Positions 32,621-44,624 of a stretch of DNA of 64,000 nucleotides are shown piece by piece. How positions within the stretch are numbered: position 1 is the stretch's first letter; every line of letters starts with the position of its first letter. Both the position numbers and the translations under genes were made by a program. The stretch comes from Apium graveolens (taxonomy: Eukaryota; Streptophyta; Magnoliopsida; Apiales; Apiaceae): NCBI RefSeq assembly GCF_009905375.1, contig NC_133655.1, forward strand, positions 40,641,593 through 40,705,592, read 5' to 3'. Under the pieces are notes generated by a model. It was given only the letters and a program-made list of their open reading frames with translations. It was not told where the DNA came from and did not search any database.

Positions 32621-35596
32621 TGTGACGGCCTCAACCCCGAGGTCAGAAGTTGACGTCACCAAACCAAATTACCAAAATATAAACAACAAGATTATTATTA
32701 ATATATGCTAACTTGACCCCAAACCAAGATCCGATCCAGGTTTAAGTATGATTCAGATTTATATTATTACAACCCATTTAATCAATATCTAACACACTCT
32801 AACTTTATTCACCAACTCATTAGACCTCATGGCCTGATACAAACTACCTCAGAGGAGCCGGGTCCTGAAGGGCGGGAACATGGGTCTGTCTAACTGGTCT
32901 TCTACGCATCTGCAAGATATACATAACAGTTTGCAAGGGTGAGCAGAATTGCTCAGCAGTACCAACATATGAATAACGGAATAAAAGCTGTAATGTAACA
33001 ATAGTAGAACAGAGTTGTAATCATGATATCAACATTATATAATGAAAATTGAAGATAACTGGATATCACTAACTAGCATGCTTTATCAAAACAACGTAGT
33101 AGTGTGTTGTGTAAGTACCAGAGTCAAATTTTAGCATGCTAATCACATTTATAAAACCGTTGTATCAACTACTTATACCCTTACGGGAATCACAAATCCA
33201 AATCAGATACATAACGGATATGTGAAGACAACTGATCAGGCTATCAACACCAGACGACTCTAATTGCCATCCTATTTACCTATTCCGGAACTCAGAGACT
33301 AGCTAGGTCTCTGACCTGCTGTACTAATCAGTTATATAATGTGCGCAACTGAATTAGCCTCTTATGCCACCTCAATAGGCCTATTCTGGCCCCAATGTAT
33401 TCCATATCTGACCGTTTTATCCAGTTTTCAAAACACTTGTACCTATCTCATTTTCAAAATCATTTATTTAACCAGCACACATATAAAATCCAGTTTGCAA
33501 ATCATTTCATTCGAGATAGGTACCTTGCGAAGTTACTTTTCCCCAAAACAATTTGAACAGTGATTTATAACTACAGGGGATACCCAACTTAAAACGTTTA
33601 TGTTCCATTAGGAAAGTAAAACATTTAGCTATTCATACGTACTGAACCATAAAAGAATGGTCAGGGGTACTTCCCTTGCAACGCTTTACAAAACCCTAAG
33701 TAGCTTTTACGCCGACTTCGGTCCTGGGGAAACTTGACTAGGATCTACAAATACAGATTACCCTAATTAGTTATACAGACATGTTTGATATCCTCAAATC
33801 CTAATAACCCAATTCGATAACCTGACTCGTAAAGTTATTATACACATAATCACATAATCACATAGCCCGAACACACTTAGTGGTAACACGTAGAATATAA
33901 TTACGTACGTTTACAAATATATTTTTAGAAAATTTTGGCAGCAACTTCTTTGTTTATAAGATTACCCGTCGATTACAATCGACGTTAACAATAACAACAA
34001 TCCACATTACCACTCCACCATTTTATACAACGTACATCAAAACACCATTCGTAATTAATTATTTAAGTCTGAAAATATTTTACGTAAATCATTTTATTTA
34101 TTTATAAAATTTAGGACTCAAAGCATCGTCATCACCGTCCACCGTCCGCTCGTAACGAGTCATCGCGGTACGGCGGCAAAATTTTCGGGGTACTTGATAA
34201 TTCGGATTCCAACCAAAAATTTCACCGATTATTAAAATTTTTTTTACTGCACGGATATTTTATTTCACAAAATAAGTCAAAAAAAATTCATGCAAGAACA
34301 CAATTTATTCATATTAAAACCAACTGCACACTAATTAGGCCCAGAATTAGAGCCCAACTACTAAGCCCAACTGCCAGGCCCAATAACAGGCCCAACAGAA
34401 GGCCCAAATAATCAAGCCCAACAGATATCAACCACAGGGAGGTAACACAGCACAGCAACCACCACGGCCACAACACACACGCGCCGTAACTCATGCGCAT
34501 ACACTGCAACCACACACACAATTCACACACACGAAACACACAGACAACACACACACAAAGACTCGATACACACACATAATCACACTATACACACACATAA
34601 TCGCCTACCGCCGCCACCAAACCGGAGAACCGACGGCGACAGCTGCAAGAAAAAGGAAGAAACGGTGATGAAATAAAAGAAAATAGGCGGCATAGGAATT
34701 ACCGAGAGGAGGAAGCAAGTGGGGGAGGAAGTGTGCGAGAAAACAGAGAGATAGAGATTAAGAGAAGGAGAGAATAGTGAGATTTGAGAGAAATGAGAGA
34801 GTAGAGCCGAGAGAGTTCGAGAACAAAGAGATTGGTGTCACAGCCCAAAATTCACGATACACTGCCGCGTGTAACCAAAAAGAATACTCAGCCTTTTATT
34901 AACCTGAGAGCATGACACCTGTCCCGTGTCACTCTTTTGGGTAACTTCTGGCTCTTTATTTTCAATTAAATGAACCGAGTTACACTTAAAACAACTTCGG
35001 AAAATTACGAAAATTATCTTAGAAGGTTTTAAATATCCCAAAGTTAATAAAAACATAAATTTCTTAATTTTAAAATAATTTTTGAAACACAATTTATACC
35101 CGCTTTAACAAATAAATGAATCAACGCGCGGGTGAAATTAATCTCAAAAATCCCCAAAATAATTTTAAAATTCCCGGAATATTCCCAACTTAAATAAATA
35201 TGAATTTCATAATTTTTGAAGAATTCGGGAATTAAATACAGATTTAACAAATAAATGCACTTAGAAAATCATACAGGGCCAAATAATTGATGAAATATTA
35301 ATTCCTAAATTTTATAAAATCCCAAAAATAATTATTATAATTATAAAATTATAAAACCAATTTTAGAGATCATCCAAATATTCATGAAATTAAGACTGCA
35401 AAAAAATCACTTTTACAAGCGAAATAAAATCGTATAACTCACTAATAAATCACATAATCCAATTCTCATATTAACATATCACAAATAATTAAGTAACAAT
35501 TAACAACTGCTGCCAGAAATCAATACACCTTTATTTAATTATTCAAATCTTTATTACACTTTTAAATATTAAAAAAAAAATACACGAGTCGTTATA
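32621..35596 (-). repeat. Element D 5' LTR
   Basis: It is 2976 bp; on the minus strand it starts TATAACGACTCG and ends GGCCGTCACA. The terminal TG is TA here, as in B, while the other LTR of D keeps TG. It has the same features as the 3' LTR, including seven TGGGCY-type motifs at 34335-34425. Confidence 0.92.
32848..32909 (-). pseudogene. Element D accessory gene, putative exon 1 with 1-base deletion
   Basis: The minus-strand ATG at 32909 follows ATCTTGCAG and the segment ends GAG|GTAGTTTG. It is 62 bp instead of the 63 bp seen in the other LTR copies: one C is missing from a C run, shifting the frame before the exon end. It begins MRRRPVRQTHVPA. Confidence 0.5.
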
Positions 35597-35601
35597 AGTA
35601 C
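35597..35601. repeat. Target-site duplication AGTAC, right copy (element D)
   Basis: Exact copy of 23835-23839; Athila-like gag resumes directly after it. Confidence 0.9.
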
Positions 35602-36609
35602 AACCCCCTAGTTTTCAGCAACTGCAATATGCACCAAGACAACAACTTCCACTACAACAAACTAATGAAAAATCTGAATTAGAGGAATTGAAGCTCATGT
35701 GCAAAAGTCAAGCTATTTCTATCAAGACCTTGGAAAATCAAATTGGACAAATTTCCAATGCCTTGCTAAATCGTCAACCTGGTACACTACCTAGTGACAC
35801 TGAAGTACCAGGAAAGAGGGAAGCTAAGGAGCAGGTGAAGGCAATCACTTTGTGGTCTGGGAAGGTTGTGAATCCCGAACAAACTCAAGTTATGAATGAA
35901 GAAGCTGGGGCTGAAGAAAAAGTAGAGTAGCAGGAAGCAGAAGTGGAACGAAGGAAGACTACTGTTGAGCACACTCCTCTTAAGGGTAATACAAGGGAGA
36001 AACATATCTATCCTCCACCACCTTTTCCTAGCCGGCTACAGAAGAAAAAGCTGGATAAGCAATTTGTGAAGTTTCTGGAGGTGTTCAAGAAACTTCATAT
36101 CAACATACCTTTTGCTGAGGCTCTTGAGCTGATGCCTAGTTACACAAAGTTTATGAAAGGTATTCTCTCTCGGAAAGTGAAGCTTGATGATTTAGAGACT
36201 GTCGCTCTTAAGGAGGAATGTAGTGTTGTGCTGCAACAGAAGTTACCTCCGAAGCTTAAAGATCCGGGAAGCTTCACTATTCCGTGTACTATTGGAAAAT
36301 TGTCTTTTGACATATGCTTATGTGACTTGGGAGCTAGCATCAATCTGATGCCCTTGTCAATCTTCAAGAAGCAACTTGCCTGATCCAAAACTGACTTATA
36401 TGACTTTGCAGTTGGCTGATCATTCTATTACATATCCTCGAGGTATTGTGGAGGATGTCTTGGTCAAAGTTGATAAACTCATCTTTCCTGCTGATTTTGT
36501 AATTCTTGATTTCGAGGAGGATAAGAAGATTTTAATAATCTTGGGAAGACCTTTCCCAGCAACTAGCCGTACCTTGATAGATGTGCAGAAGGGTGAGCTT
36601 ATAATGTGA
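35602..36609 (+). pseudogene. Element C gag C-terminus and protease
   Basis: This continues the gag interrupted at 23834. Recognisable parts are SIKTLENQIGQISNAL near 35715, a Pro-rich YPPPPFPSRLQKKKLDKQF near 36010-36065 and the protease motif [15 protein letters not shown] near 36320-36365. Downstream are [20 protein letters not shown] near 36400-36460 and [15 protein letters not shown] near 36540-36590. The DLGAS active-site form is typical of Athila/Tat elements. Stops are at 35928, 36381 and 36607, and there is a frameshift near 36375. Confidence 0.88.
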
Positions 36610-38622
36610 GTGCTTGATCAGGATGTAACTTTTTATGTGTTCAATGCTATGAAATTTCCTACGGAAAATGAGGAGTGCTTCAAAGTGGAGTTGGTCGATT
36701 ATGTGGTTACTTCAGAACTTGATCAATTGCTAAGGTCTGATGCCTTAGAGAAGGCCTTGTTGGGGATAGAAAGTGAAGATGACGAAGGTGTAGAACAATT
36801 ACAATATCTGAATGCTTCTCCCTGGAAGAGGAAGATTGATATGCCTTTTGAATATCTTGGAATGGAGGAGTTGAACAAATCTCCTAAACACCTCAAGCCA
36901 TCTATTGAGGAAGCTCCCACTCTTTAGCTTAAGGTTTACCTGAACATTTGAGGTATGCATTTTTAGGTGTTGCATCTACTTTGCTTGTTATTATTGTATC
37001 TGACCTTTCAGGTAGCGATGAGGAGAAGCTTTTGAGAATTCTTAGAGAGTTCAAATCAGCAATTGGATGGACTATAGTAGATATTAAGGGAATCAACCCT
37101 TCTTATTGCATAAATAAAATTCTGCTAGAAGAAGGTAGCAAGCCTACGGTTGAGCAGCAAAGAAGACTTAATTCGATCATGAAGGAAGTAGTGAAGAAGG
37201 AAATTCTTAAGTGGCTGGATGCATGGATTATTTATCCCATTTCTAACAGTTCTTGGGTGAGTCCAGTTCAGTGTGTACCAAAGAAATGAGGTATCACAGT
37301 TGTTGCTAATGAGAAAAATGAGCTCATGCCTACTCGAACAGTCACGGGATGGAGAGTTTGTATGGACTACAGGAAGCTGAACAAGGCCACTAGGAAAGCT
37401 CACTTCCCTCTGCCTTTTATTGACCAGATGCTCGACAGGTTCGCTGGTCATGAGTACTACTGTCTTCTAGATGGCTATTCGGGTTAGAATCAGATTTGTA
37501 TCACTCTAGAGGATCAGGAGAAAACTACCTTCACTTGTTTATTTGGTACTTTCACCTTCAGACGATTTTCTTTTGGTCTGCATGGTGCATCAGCTACATT
37601 TCAGAGATGTATGATGGCCATCTTTTCTAATATGATTGGCCAAGATGTGGAGGTGTTCATGGACAACTTTTTTATATTTGGCGACTTTTGATGAATGCTT
37701 ACAAAATTTTGGAAATATTCTCAAGAGGTGTGTTGAGACCAATATGGTTCTCAATTGGGAAAAATGTCACTTTATGGTGCGACAGGGCATTATTCTTGGG
37801 CACAAGGTCTCTTGTAAAGGTCTTGAGGTGGACAAAGCCAAGGTGGGGGTCATTGAAAATCTTCCTCCACCTATTTCTGTTAAGGGAATTCACAGTTTTC
37901 TTGGTTATGCGGGTTTCTATAGGCGTTTCATCAAGGACTTCTCTAAGATTTTGAAGCCATTGTGCAGTCTTCTAGAGAAAGATGTCCCTTTCAAGTTTGA
38001 TGACGAGTGCCTTGTAGCTTTTGAAACATTGAAGAAGAGTTTAATCACGAAACCTGTCATAATTGCACCTAACTGGAATGAACCTTTTGAGATAATGTGC
38101 GATGCAAGTGATTATGTAGTTAGAGCAGTTCTTGGGCAGATAAAGAACAACATATTTCATGTGGTCTACTATGCCAGTAAGTCCTTGAATGGTGCTCAAC
38201 TGAATTATACTACTACGGAGAAAGAAATTTTGGCTATTGTCTATGGTTTTGAGAAATTTCGATCTTATCTACTTGGGACTAAAGTGACAGTGTTCACTAA
38301 TCATGCTGCAATTCGTTATCTCATCTTGAAGAAGGACTCGAAGCCTAGATTGATTAGATGGGTTCGTTTGCTTCAAGAATTTGAATTAGAGATCAAGGAC
38401 AAAAAGGGGACGCAAAATCATGTCGCTGTTCATCTATCTCGATTAGAAAACCCTAATGCTACTTCACTGGACAAGACATTGATAAATGAGTCTTTTCCCG
38501 ATGAGCAGCTGTTTGGAGTGCAAGAGGAAGAACCGTGGTTTGCAGACATTGTGAACTACCTTGTGAGTAACGTCATGCCTCCTGACTTATCATATGCTCA
38601 AAGGAAGAAGTTTCTACATTAA
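36610..38622 (+). pseudogene. Element C reverse transcriptase and RNase H
   Basis: After a protease-RT linker (36610-36927), RT begins near 36950 with SDEEKLLRILREFKSAIGW. Motifs are WRVCMDYRKLNKAT near 37350, YCLLDGYSG near 37460, FSFGLHGASATFQRCM near 37570-37615, and a catalytic box reading FMDN at 37656-37667, where the second Asp of FMDD is Asn. RNase H follows (MCDASDYV near 38097; [17 protein letters not shown] near 38210), with the usual TDHAAIRYL reading TNHAAIRYL. Frameshifts occur near 36930 and 37683; stops include 37287, about 37486 and 38620. Confidence 0.9.
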
Positions 38623-39817
38623 GTAAAGTGGTATATGTGGGATGATCCATTTCTTTTTCAACATGGAGCTGACAAAATCATCATGAGATGTATTCCTTAT
38701 AGAGAAATGGGTGGATCTTGCGAAATTGCCACTCAACGGCTTATGAAGGACACTATGGTGGAGAAAAGACAAGAGCTCGTATTCTTTAAGGAGATTTCTT
38801 TTGGCCAACCTTGTTTAAGATGCTCATCAGTTCATTTTGAAATGTGATCGATGTCAACGTGTGGGTAATATGTCTAAGAGGGATGAGATGCCTCTTAATG
38901 TGCTTTTCGAGGTTTAAGTCTTCGATGTTTGGGGAATTGACTTCATGGGGCCATTTGTCTCATCTTGTAACAATTGGCATATCTTGTTTGCATTTGATTA
39001 TGTGTCAAAATGGGTTGAAGTTAAGGCGTTGACAACGAACGATGCGAAGGTGGTGCTTAATTTTCTTCACAAGCAGATATTCACAAGGTTTGGAACTCTA
39101 AGAGTCATAATCAGTGATGAGGGGTCACATTTTTACAATCGCAAGTTCACTGCTATGATGCAAAGCTATAATGCAATTCATCACATTACCACGGCTTATC
39201 ATCCTCAGACAAATGGTCAAGCTGAGGTGTCTAACAGAGAGATCAAGTGCATTTTTGAGAAAGTTGTGTGTCCATCGAGGAAAGATTGGTCTTTGAAGCA
39301 TGATGAAGCTGTTTGGGCATATAGAATAGCATAAAAGACTCCATTGGGAATGTCGTCATTCCAGTTGGTTTATGGTAAGGGGTGTCATTTGCATGTGGAG
39401 ATCGAGCATAAGACATATTGGGCTTTGAAGAAATTGAATCTTGACTTGGATGCAGCTGGAAAGAAGAGGATGCTTCAATTGAATGAACTCGACGAGTTTT
39501 GACTGCAAGCTTATGAGAACAACAAAATGTATAAGGAGAAAGTCAAGAGGTGGCACGATAGGGGTCTAGTGCTCAAATCATTTATTCCAGGGCAATAAGT
39601 TATTTTGTTTAACTCTCGTCTCCGTCTTTTTCCTAGAAAGTTGAAGTCAAGGTGGTCAGGGCCCTTCATAATCAAAACTATATTTCCTCATGGAGTGGTG
39701 GAATTTTTTTAGAGTGATCCAGGCCAAGCATTCAAGGTCAATGGTTAGAGGTTGAAGCATTACTATGGTGACACGACAAACCGCGAGGTGGTTAGTGCCA
39801 TTTTATTGTCTGTTTGA
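38623..39817 (+). pseudogene. Element C integrase
   Basis: The zinc-binding part is eroded by frameshifts between about 38740 and 38850, but KCDRCQRVGN survives near 38845. The core keeps GIDFMGPF near 38935, FAFDYVSKWVEV near 38990, ISDEGSHFYN near 39110 and TAYHPQTNGQAEVSNREIK near 39195-39250, supplying the DDE residues. The C-terminal part ([13 protein letters not shown] near 39640) ends at TGA 39815. Further stops lie near 38918, 39332, 39499, 39596, 39709 and 39746. Confidence 0.88.
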
Positions 39818-39963
39818 TCTCAAGATTCTACATTGAGCTAACGACGTAAAACAAGCACTTCTTGGGAGGCAACCCAAGTTTGTTGTACATTAGTAGATAG
39901 AGGAAGCAAGAAGAAAAGAGAAAAAAAATCAGAAAAAAAATTTAGGGCCAACTTCAGTAGCCA

Positions 39964-40116
39964 AGCGCGCCTGTGCTGATCTAGCGCTCGGCCGTGCTGT
40001 TTTTCTAGAAGGTAAGCGCGCCCGCGCTGATCTAGCACGCGGCCGCGCCGATTTGGCTAAAGGTGAGCGCGCCCGCGCTAGTCTAGCGCGCAGCCCCGCC
40101 GGGGTCCAGACTCAGA
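39964..40116 (+). repeat. Three GC-rich 51-bp tandem units before the env-like ORF
   Basis: Units start at 39964, 40015 and 40066 with AGCGCGCC, each followed by GCTGATCTAGC-like sequence and a second GC-rich block. They share period and motif with 21445-21546 in the LTR of the same element. Confidence 0.75.
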
Positions 40117-40156
40117 AAAAAAACAACGGTTATGAAGAGAAAAATAGGATTTTTGC

Positions 40157-40163
40157 TATAAAA
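40157..40163 (+). promoter_or_regulatory. Possible internal promoter (TATA box) for the env-like ORF
   Basis: GCTATAAAATC lies about 40 bases after the GC-rich repeats and 230 bases before the env-like ATG. A C/A/T-rich, G-poor stretch follows that looks like a transcript leader. The arrangement copies that of the LTR promoter. Confidence 0.4.
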
Positions 40164-40392
40164 TCAATTTCTACACGAATTTTACTCTTCCACATCCCAA
40201 ATTTCCCTCTCCAAATCAAACCCATTATTCCCACGATTCCCATAATCAATTCCCACTTTTATTCCATATCTAATTCTCTTCTCACCACCTATATATACAC
40301 ACACTTATACACAAACTTCTCCACCACATCACAAATTCTCAAACAAAAATCTCTCTAAACACTTAGCTTTTATTCTCTCTTATTCAATCCCA

Positions 40393-40829
40393 ATGGCACC
40401 TAAGAGACAAAGAACTCAAGTAAGCAGCAGCACCACCGATTATTCTTCTGCGGGTGGTGTGAGGCCGAGGTTTTCGACTCTAGAAGCTGAAGAGGAGTAC
40501 ACAGGGCTTCTCTCGAAGCCTATAACAAAGGAGCGAGGTACTCTGCCATCAGGGAAGGATGGTAAGTTGTTGGAGATGATTCTGGAGATGGGCTAGGTTC
40601 CTTTTTGCGAGGCTCCCGCTGCTGTGCCCATGAGTGTTGTTAGAGAGTTCTATGCTAATGCGAAGGTGGAGAAGAATGACTTCATGGTGGTTAGGGGGAT
40701 GACTGTGGAGTATAGTGTTGATGCGATAAGGAGGGTGATTGAGCAGCCCGCGAGGAAGCCCAGTCAGGACACTTGGAACGATAAGACTCCAGAGGACTTC
40801 AACTTGGATCTGATTGTTGCTACTCTATG
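40393..40829 (+). pseudogene. Element C env-like / putative plant transposon protein ORF, truncated
   Basis: It starts at ATG 40393 (MAPKRQRTQVSS) in a good plant context (CCAATGGC). The segment MSVVREFYANAKVEKNDFMV near 40630-40690 and VRGMTVEYSVDAIRRVIE near 40690-40745 match the putative plant transposon protein domain found downstream of pol in Athila elements. There is an in-frame stop at 40594, and the ORF is cut by fragment E at 40829. The function of this protein family is not established. Confidence 0.7.
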
Positions 40830-41332
40830 TGTAATATCTGGGATATACTGTGTAATTATTTTTCTAATAAATAATTATTATATATGTTCAGTATTTATTC
40901 TGTGAATTATTTGTTGAGTGTTAAATATGTTTGGATGTTTAAAAATAATATTAAATGAGTATTTTAATTTTTATATGTCCAAAATAAAATATAGATAATT
41001 GTCAAATCTTTCTATTTATTTTTATGTTGATTTATGATTTTATAGAAAATATATGGATTTATAAATTCTTTTTCCGAGTATTTAAAAACTATTTTATACA
41101 ATCAGGAACTAACCGACGTCATCCGTTTTTACGTTTTTATAACCCGAAACTCTTCCGAGAACTCCTTCCTAACCCAATTGCAATATTCCGATCATCTTCC
41201 ATGTTTCGACTTTTTCAATCCGAAGTACGATTTGTCATGTGCGGGTCCCGGCGCCACATTTTCGATGCATTATTCATTTTGGTAAATCAATACAACTCGT
41301 ATTTTTGATAAACGTGATCTTTTTATTAAACT
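40830..41332. repeat. Fragment E: unclassified LTR-like sequence
   Basis: The sequence begins TGTAATATCTGGG at the exact point where the Athila ORF stops, which looks like an LTR start. It is AT-rich, with a GC-richer part near 41230-41260 (GTGCGGGTCCCGGCGCC). It is cut off at 41332 by the F array, and no CA end or partner LTR is visible in the window. Confidence 0.45.
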
Positions 41333-42978
41333 TGTAGGATTTTATGCATCACAGAAGCATGGTAAAATAATTTTCTTGATATAAAATCCAAATAAAGGCA
41401 TACAACTCGTGATTAAATCATATGGGATCGATTTCTAACCTTTAAAAGCGATCCAAGAACGATGAACGGAGATCCCTAGCAGCTGCTCCTCAAGTGTGAA
41501 GCACTCCACCAGTATCCACCAAGAGATCAATGTAATGGAGGAGGAAGGGGTGGGAGAATTAGGGTTTGCTTAACTATTTTAGGTTGAGGCAAAATTAGGG
41601 TTTATAATAGTATATTTATAGGCAAAATTTTCAGCTGAAAATTTTCCCATAAAATATTATTATTAACCCTTTATTCTTATTAACCAATTAACTAATAATT
41701 AAAATACCTTTTAATTATTAATCCTTTTTCTAAACAATTTAGAAATAATTCTCTCACTTGATTTAATTTCCAAAAATTAAATTCTTAATTAATAATATTA
41801 AGAACTTTTTCTTAATTAATTTATAATCAATTAAATCTCATTTAATCAATTATTAAATTTGCCAATTAATTATTTATTACATAAATAAATAATTATCAGC
41901 CATTATTAATTAATTCCTCCACCATTAAACCATTCTCTTTTATGGTGTGACCCTGTAGGTTCAATATTAAGCCGGTAGTAGAAATAAATAATAATAAAAC
42001 TATTTTATCATTATTTATATAAATTCTCTAATTCATTAAATATGATTAATTAATTAATCATATTTATTCTACATCATGAGGGATACTTCTGAGAATATCG
42101 CGACTATCCGGATAATACGAATTCACTGTTTAGAATACCAAGAACCCATTCAGTGAATAGTTACCGTACAATCAATTCATTCTACCCTGCAATGTCACGA
42201 TTAAATAAAAGGCATGTAACTCGTGTCAAGCCTATCTTATTTAATCATATGCTTTCCCATTCACTATGCTTAGTTCTAATTAATGTGAATTAGAAACTCC
42301 TTTCTAATTTCATTCACTCTGGCCAGAGAATCCTGAACTAGCATAGATGGATCAGCATTGAACATTCTCTTCCTTTCACTGGAAGGGGTAGATCTTTTAT
42401 TGATCATACAATATCTTCGTGTACAAATTCCTACATCCAGTAGAGCCCTTATTATTGTCCCTGGAGACTAAGAACTAAACCAAAATATAGTTCAGTGTAC
42501 ACAAGATGACTAAGATGATCTCAAGTCTAAGGATACTTGTACAACTATCACTATGTGAACATTTGCTGACACGTGAGTGAACTCCATCAGTTGTTCAGCT
42601 GTGTTAGTCTTGTTCAGTGAACTTATTCTATAATGAGCACCTACATACTAGCTATAGTGTCACCACACAAATGTCTATGAGAACAGACATCCTTCATTAT
42701 GAAGCAAGCATAGTATGTACCGATCTTTGCGGATTACTAATTACCAGTTAGTAATCCTACGACCAGGAAATATTTAAGTTCAGAGTTATCATCTTTTAGG
42801 TCTCATTATTATGATCTCATCATAATCCATAAAAAGCTTTACTCTAAACTATGGTATATCTTATTTAAACACTTAAATAGATAAAGCCCGCAATAAAACC
42901 AAAACAAGTCTTTTATTAATATCAATGAAATCAAAACAGATTACATAAAAGTTATTCCTAAATCATCATACATGATTG
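41333..42978 (-). repeat. F LTR array, unit 1
   Basis: A 1646-bp unit that starts TGTAGGATTTTATGC and ends CATACATGATTG on the plus strand. It is the most diverged unit: roughly 5-6% from unit 2 over the first 280 bp, with small indels. It lacks the last 11 bases (GACTTAGGACA) of the complete LTR. Confidence 0.9.
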
Positions 42979-44624
42979 TGTAGGATTTTATACATCACGG
43001 AAGCATGGTAAAATAATTTTCTTGATATAAAATCCAAATAAAGGCATACAAATCGTGATTAAATCATAAGGGATCGTTTCTAACCTTTAAAACCGATCCA
43101 AGAACGACGAGCGGAGATCCCTAACAGCTGCTCCTCAAGTGTGAAGCACTCCACCGGTATCCACCAAGAGATCAATGTGATGGAGGAGGAAGGGGTGGGA
43201 GAATTAGGGTTTTCTTAACTTTTTATGTTAAAACAAAAATAGGGTTTATAATAGTATATTTATAGGCAAAATTTTCAGCTGAAAATTTTCCTAGAAAATA
43301 TCATTATTATTAACCCTTTATTCTTATTAACCAATTAACTAATAATTAAAACACCTTTTAATTATTAATCCTTTTTCTAAACACTTGAGAAATAATTCTC
43401 TCACTTGATTTAATTTCCAAAAATTAAATTCTTAATTAATAATATTAAGAACTTTTTCTTAATTAATTTATAATCATTTAAATCTCATTTAATCAATTAT
43501 TAAATTTTCCAATTAATTATTTATTACATAAATAAATAATTATCAGCCATTATTAATTAATTCCTCTACCATTAAATCATTCTCTTTTATGGTGTGACCT
43601 TGTAGGTTCAATATTAAGCCGGTAGTAGAAATAAATAATAATAAAATTATTTTATCATTGTTTATATAAATTCTCTAATTCATTAAATATTATTAATTAA
43701 TTAATCATATTTATTTTACATCGTGAGGGATACTTCTCAGCATATCGCGACTATCCGGATAATACGAATTCACAGCTTAGAATACCAAGAACCCATTCAG
43801 TGAATAGTTACCGTACAATTAATTCCTTCTACCCTGCAATGTCACGATTAAATACAAGGCATGGAACTTGTGTCAAGCCTATCTTATTTAATCATATGCT
43901 TTCCCATTCACTATACTTAGTTCTAATTAATGTGAAATAGAAACTCCTTTCTAATTTCATTCACTCTGGCCAGAGATTCCTGAACTAGCATAAGTGGATC
44001 AACATTGAACATTCTCTTCCTTTCACTGGAAGGGGTAGATCCTTTATTGATCATACACTATCTTCGTGTACAAATTCCTACACCCAGTAGAGCCCTTATT
44101 ATTGTCCCTAGAGACTAAGAACTAAACCAAAGTATAGTTCAGTGTACACAAGATGACTATGATGACCTCAAGTCTAAGGATACTTGTACAACTGTCACTA
44201 TATGAACATCTGCTGACACTGAGTGAACTCCATCAGTTGTTTAGCTGTGTGAGTCATGTTCAGTGAACTTATTCTATAATAAGCACCTACATACTAGCTA
44301 TAGTGTCACCACACAAATATCTATAAGGACAGATATCCTTCATAATGAAGCAAGCATAGTTTGTACTGATCTTTGCGGATTACTAATTACCAGTTAGTAA
44401 TTCTACGACCAGGAAATATTTAAATTCAGAGTTATCATCTTTTAGGTCTCATTATTATGATCTTATCATAATCCATAAAAAGATTTACTCTAAACTATGG
44501 TGTATCTTATTTCAACACTTAAATAGATAAAGCCCGCAATAAAACCAAAACAAGTCTTTTATTAATATCAATGAAATCAAAACAGATTACATAAAAGTTA
44601 TTCCTAAATCATCATACATGATTG
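42979..44624 (-). repeat. F LTR array, unit 2
   Basis: A 1646-bp unit with the same borders. The 93-bp 5' LTR stub at 52906 matches its start exactly over the length compared. Confidence 0.9.

Larger units (their letters stand above)
23840..35596 (-). mobile_element. Element D: full-length, decayed Tekay-like chromovirus
   Basis: This is an 11,757-bp element in minus orientation, of the same family as B by LTR, leader ORF and polyprotein sequence. LTRs are at 23840-26774 (3') and 32621-35596 (5'). They differ by about 5% in the sampled first 260 bp, so it is an older insertion than B. It has a primer site, polypurine tract and target duplication. The polyprotein has at least ten stops or frameshifts. 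Confidence 0.93.
21194..40829 (+). mobile_element. Element C: Athila-like Ty3/gypsy element, interrupted by D
   Basis: Parts in order are a 1.37-kb LTR, an Asp-tRNA primer site, gag, protease, RT, RNase H, integrase, a spacer and an env-like ORF. The coding region is split at 23839 by D and resumes at 35602 after an AGTAC duplication. Non-chromodomain gypsy order, the DLGAS protease motif, the FMD(D)-type RT and the plant-transposon ORF after pol indicate the Athila group. The element is truncated at 40829 by fragment E, so its 3' LTR is absent. Every coding segment has stops or frameshifts. Confidence 0.88.

Noticed and set aside
41024..41308. 94-codon ORF in fragment E
   Set aside because: It is a chance frame in LTR-like sequence, without a domain or a conserved counterpart.
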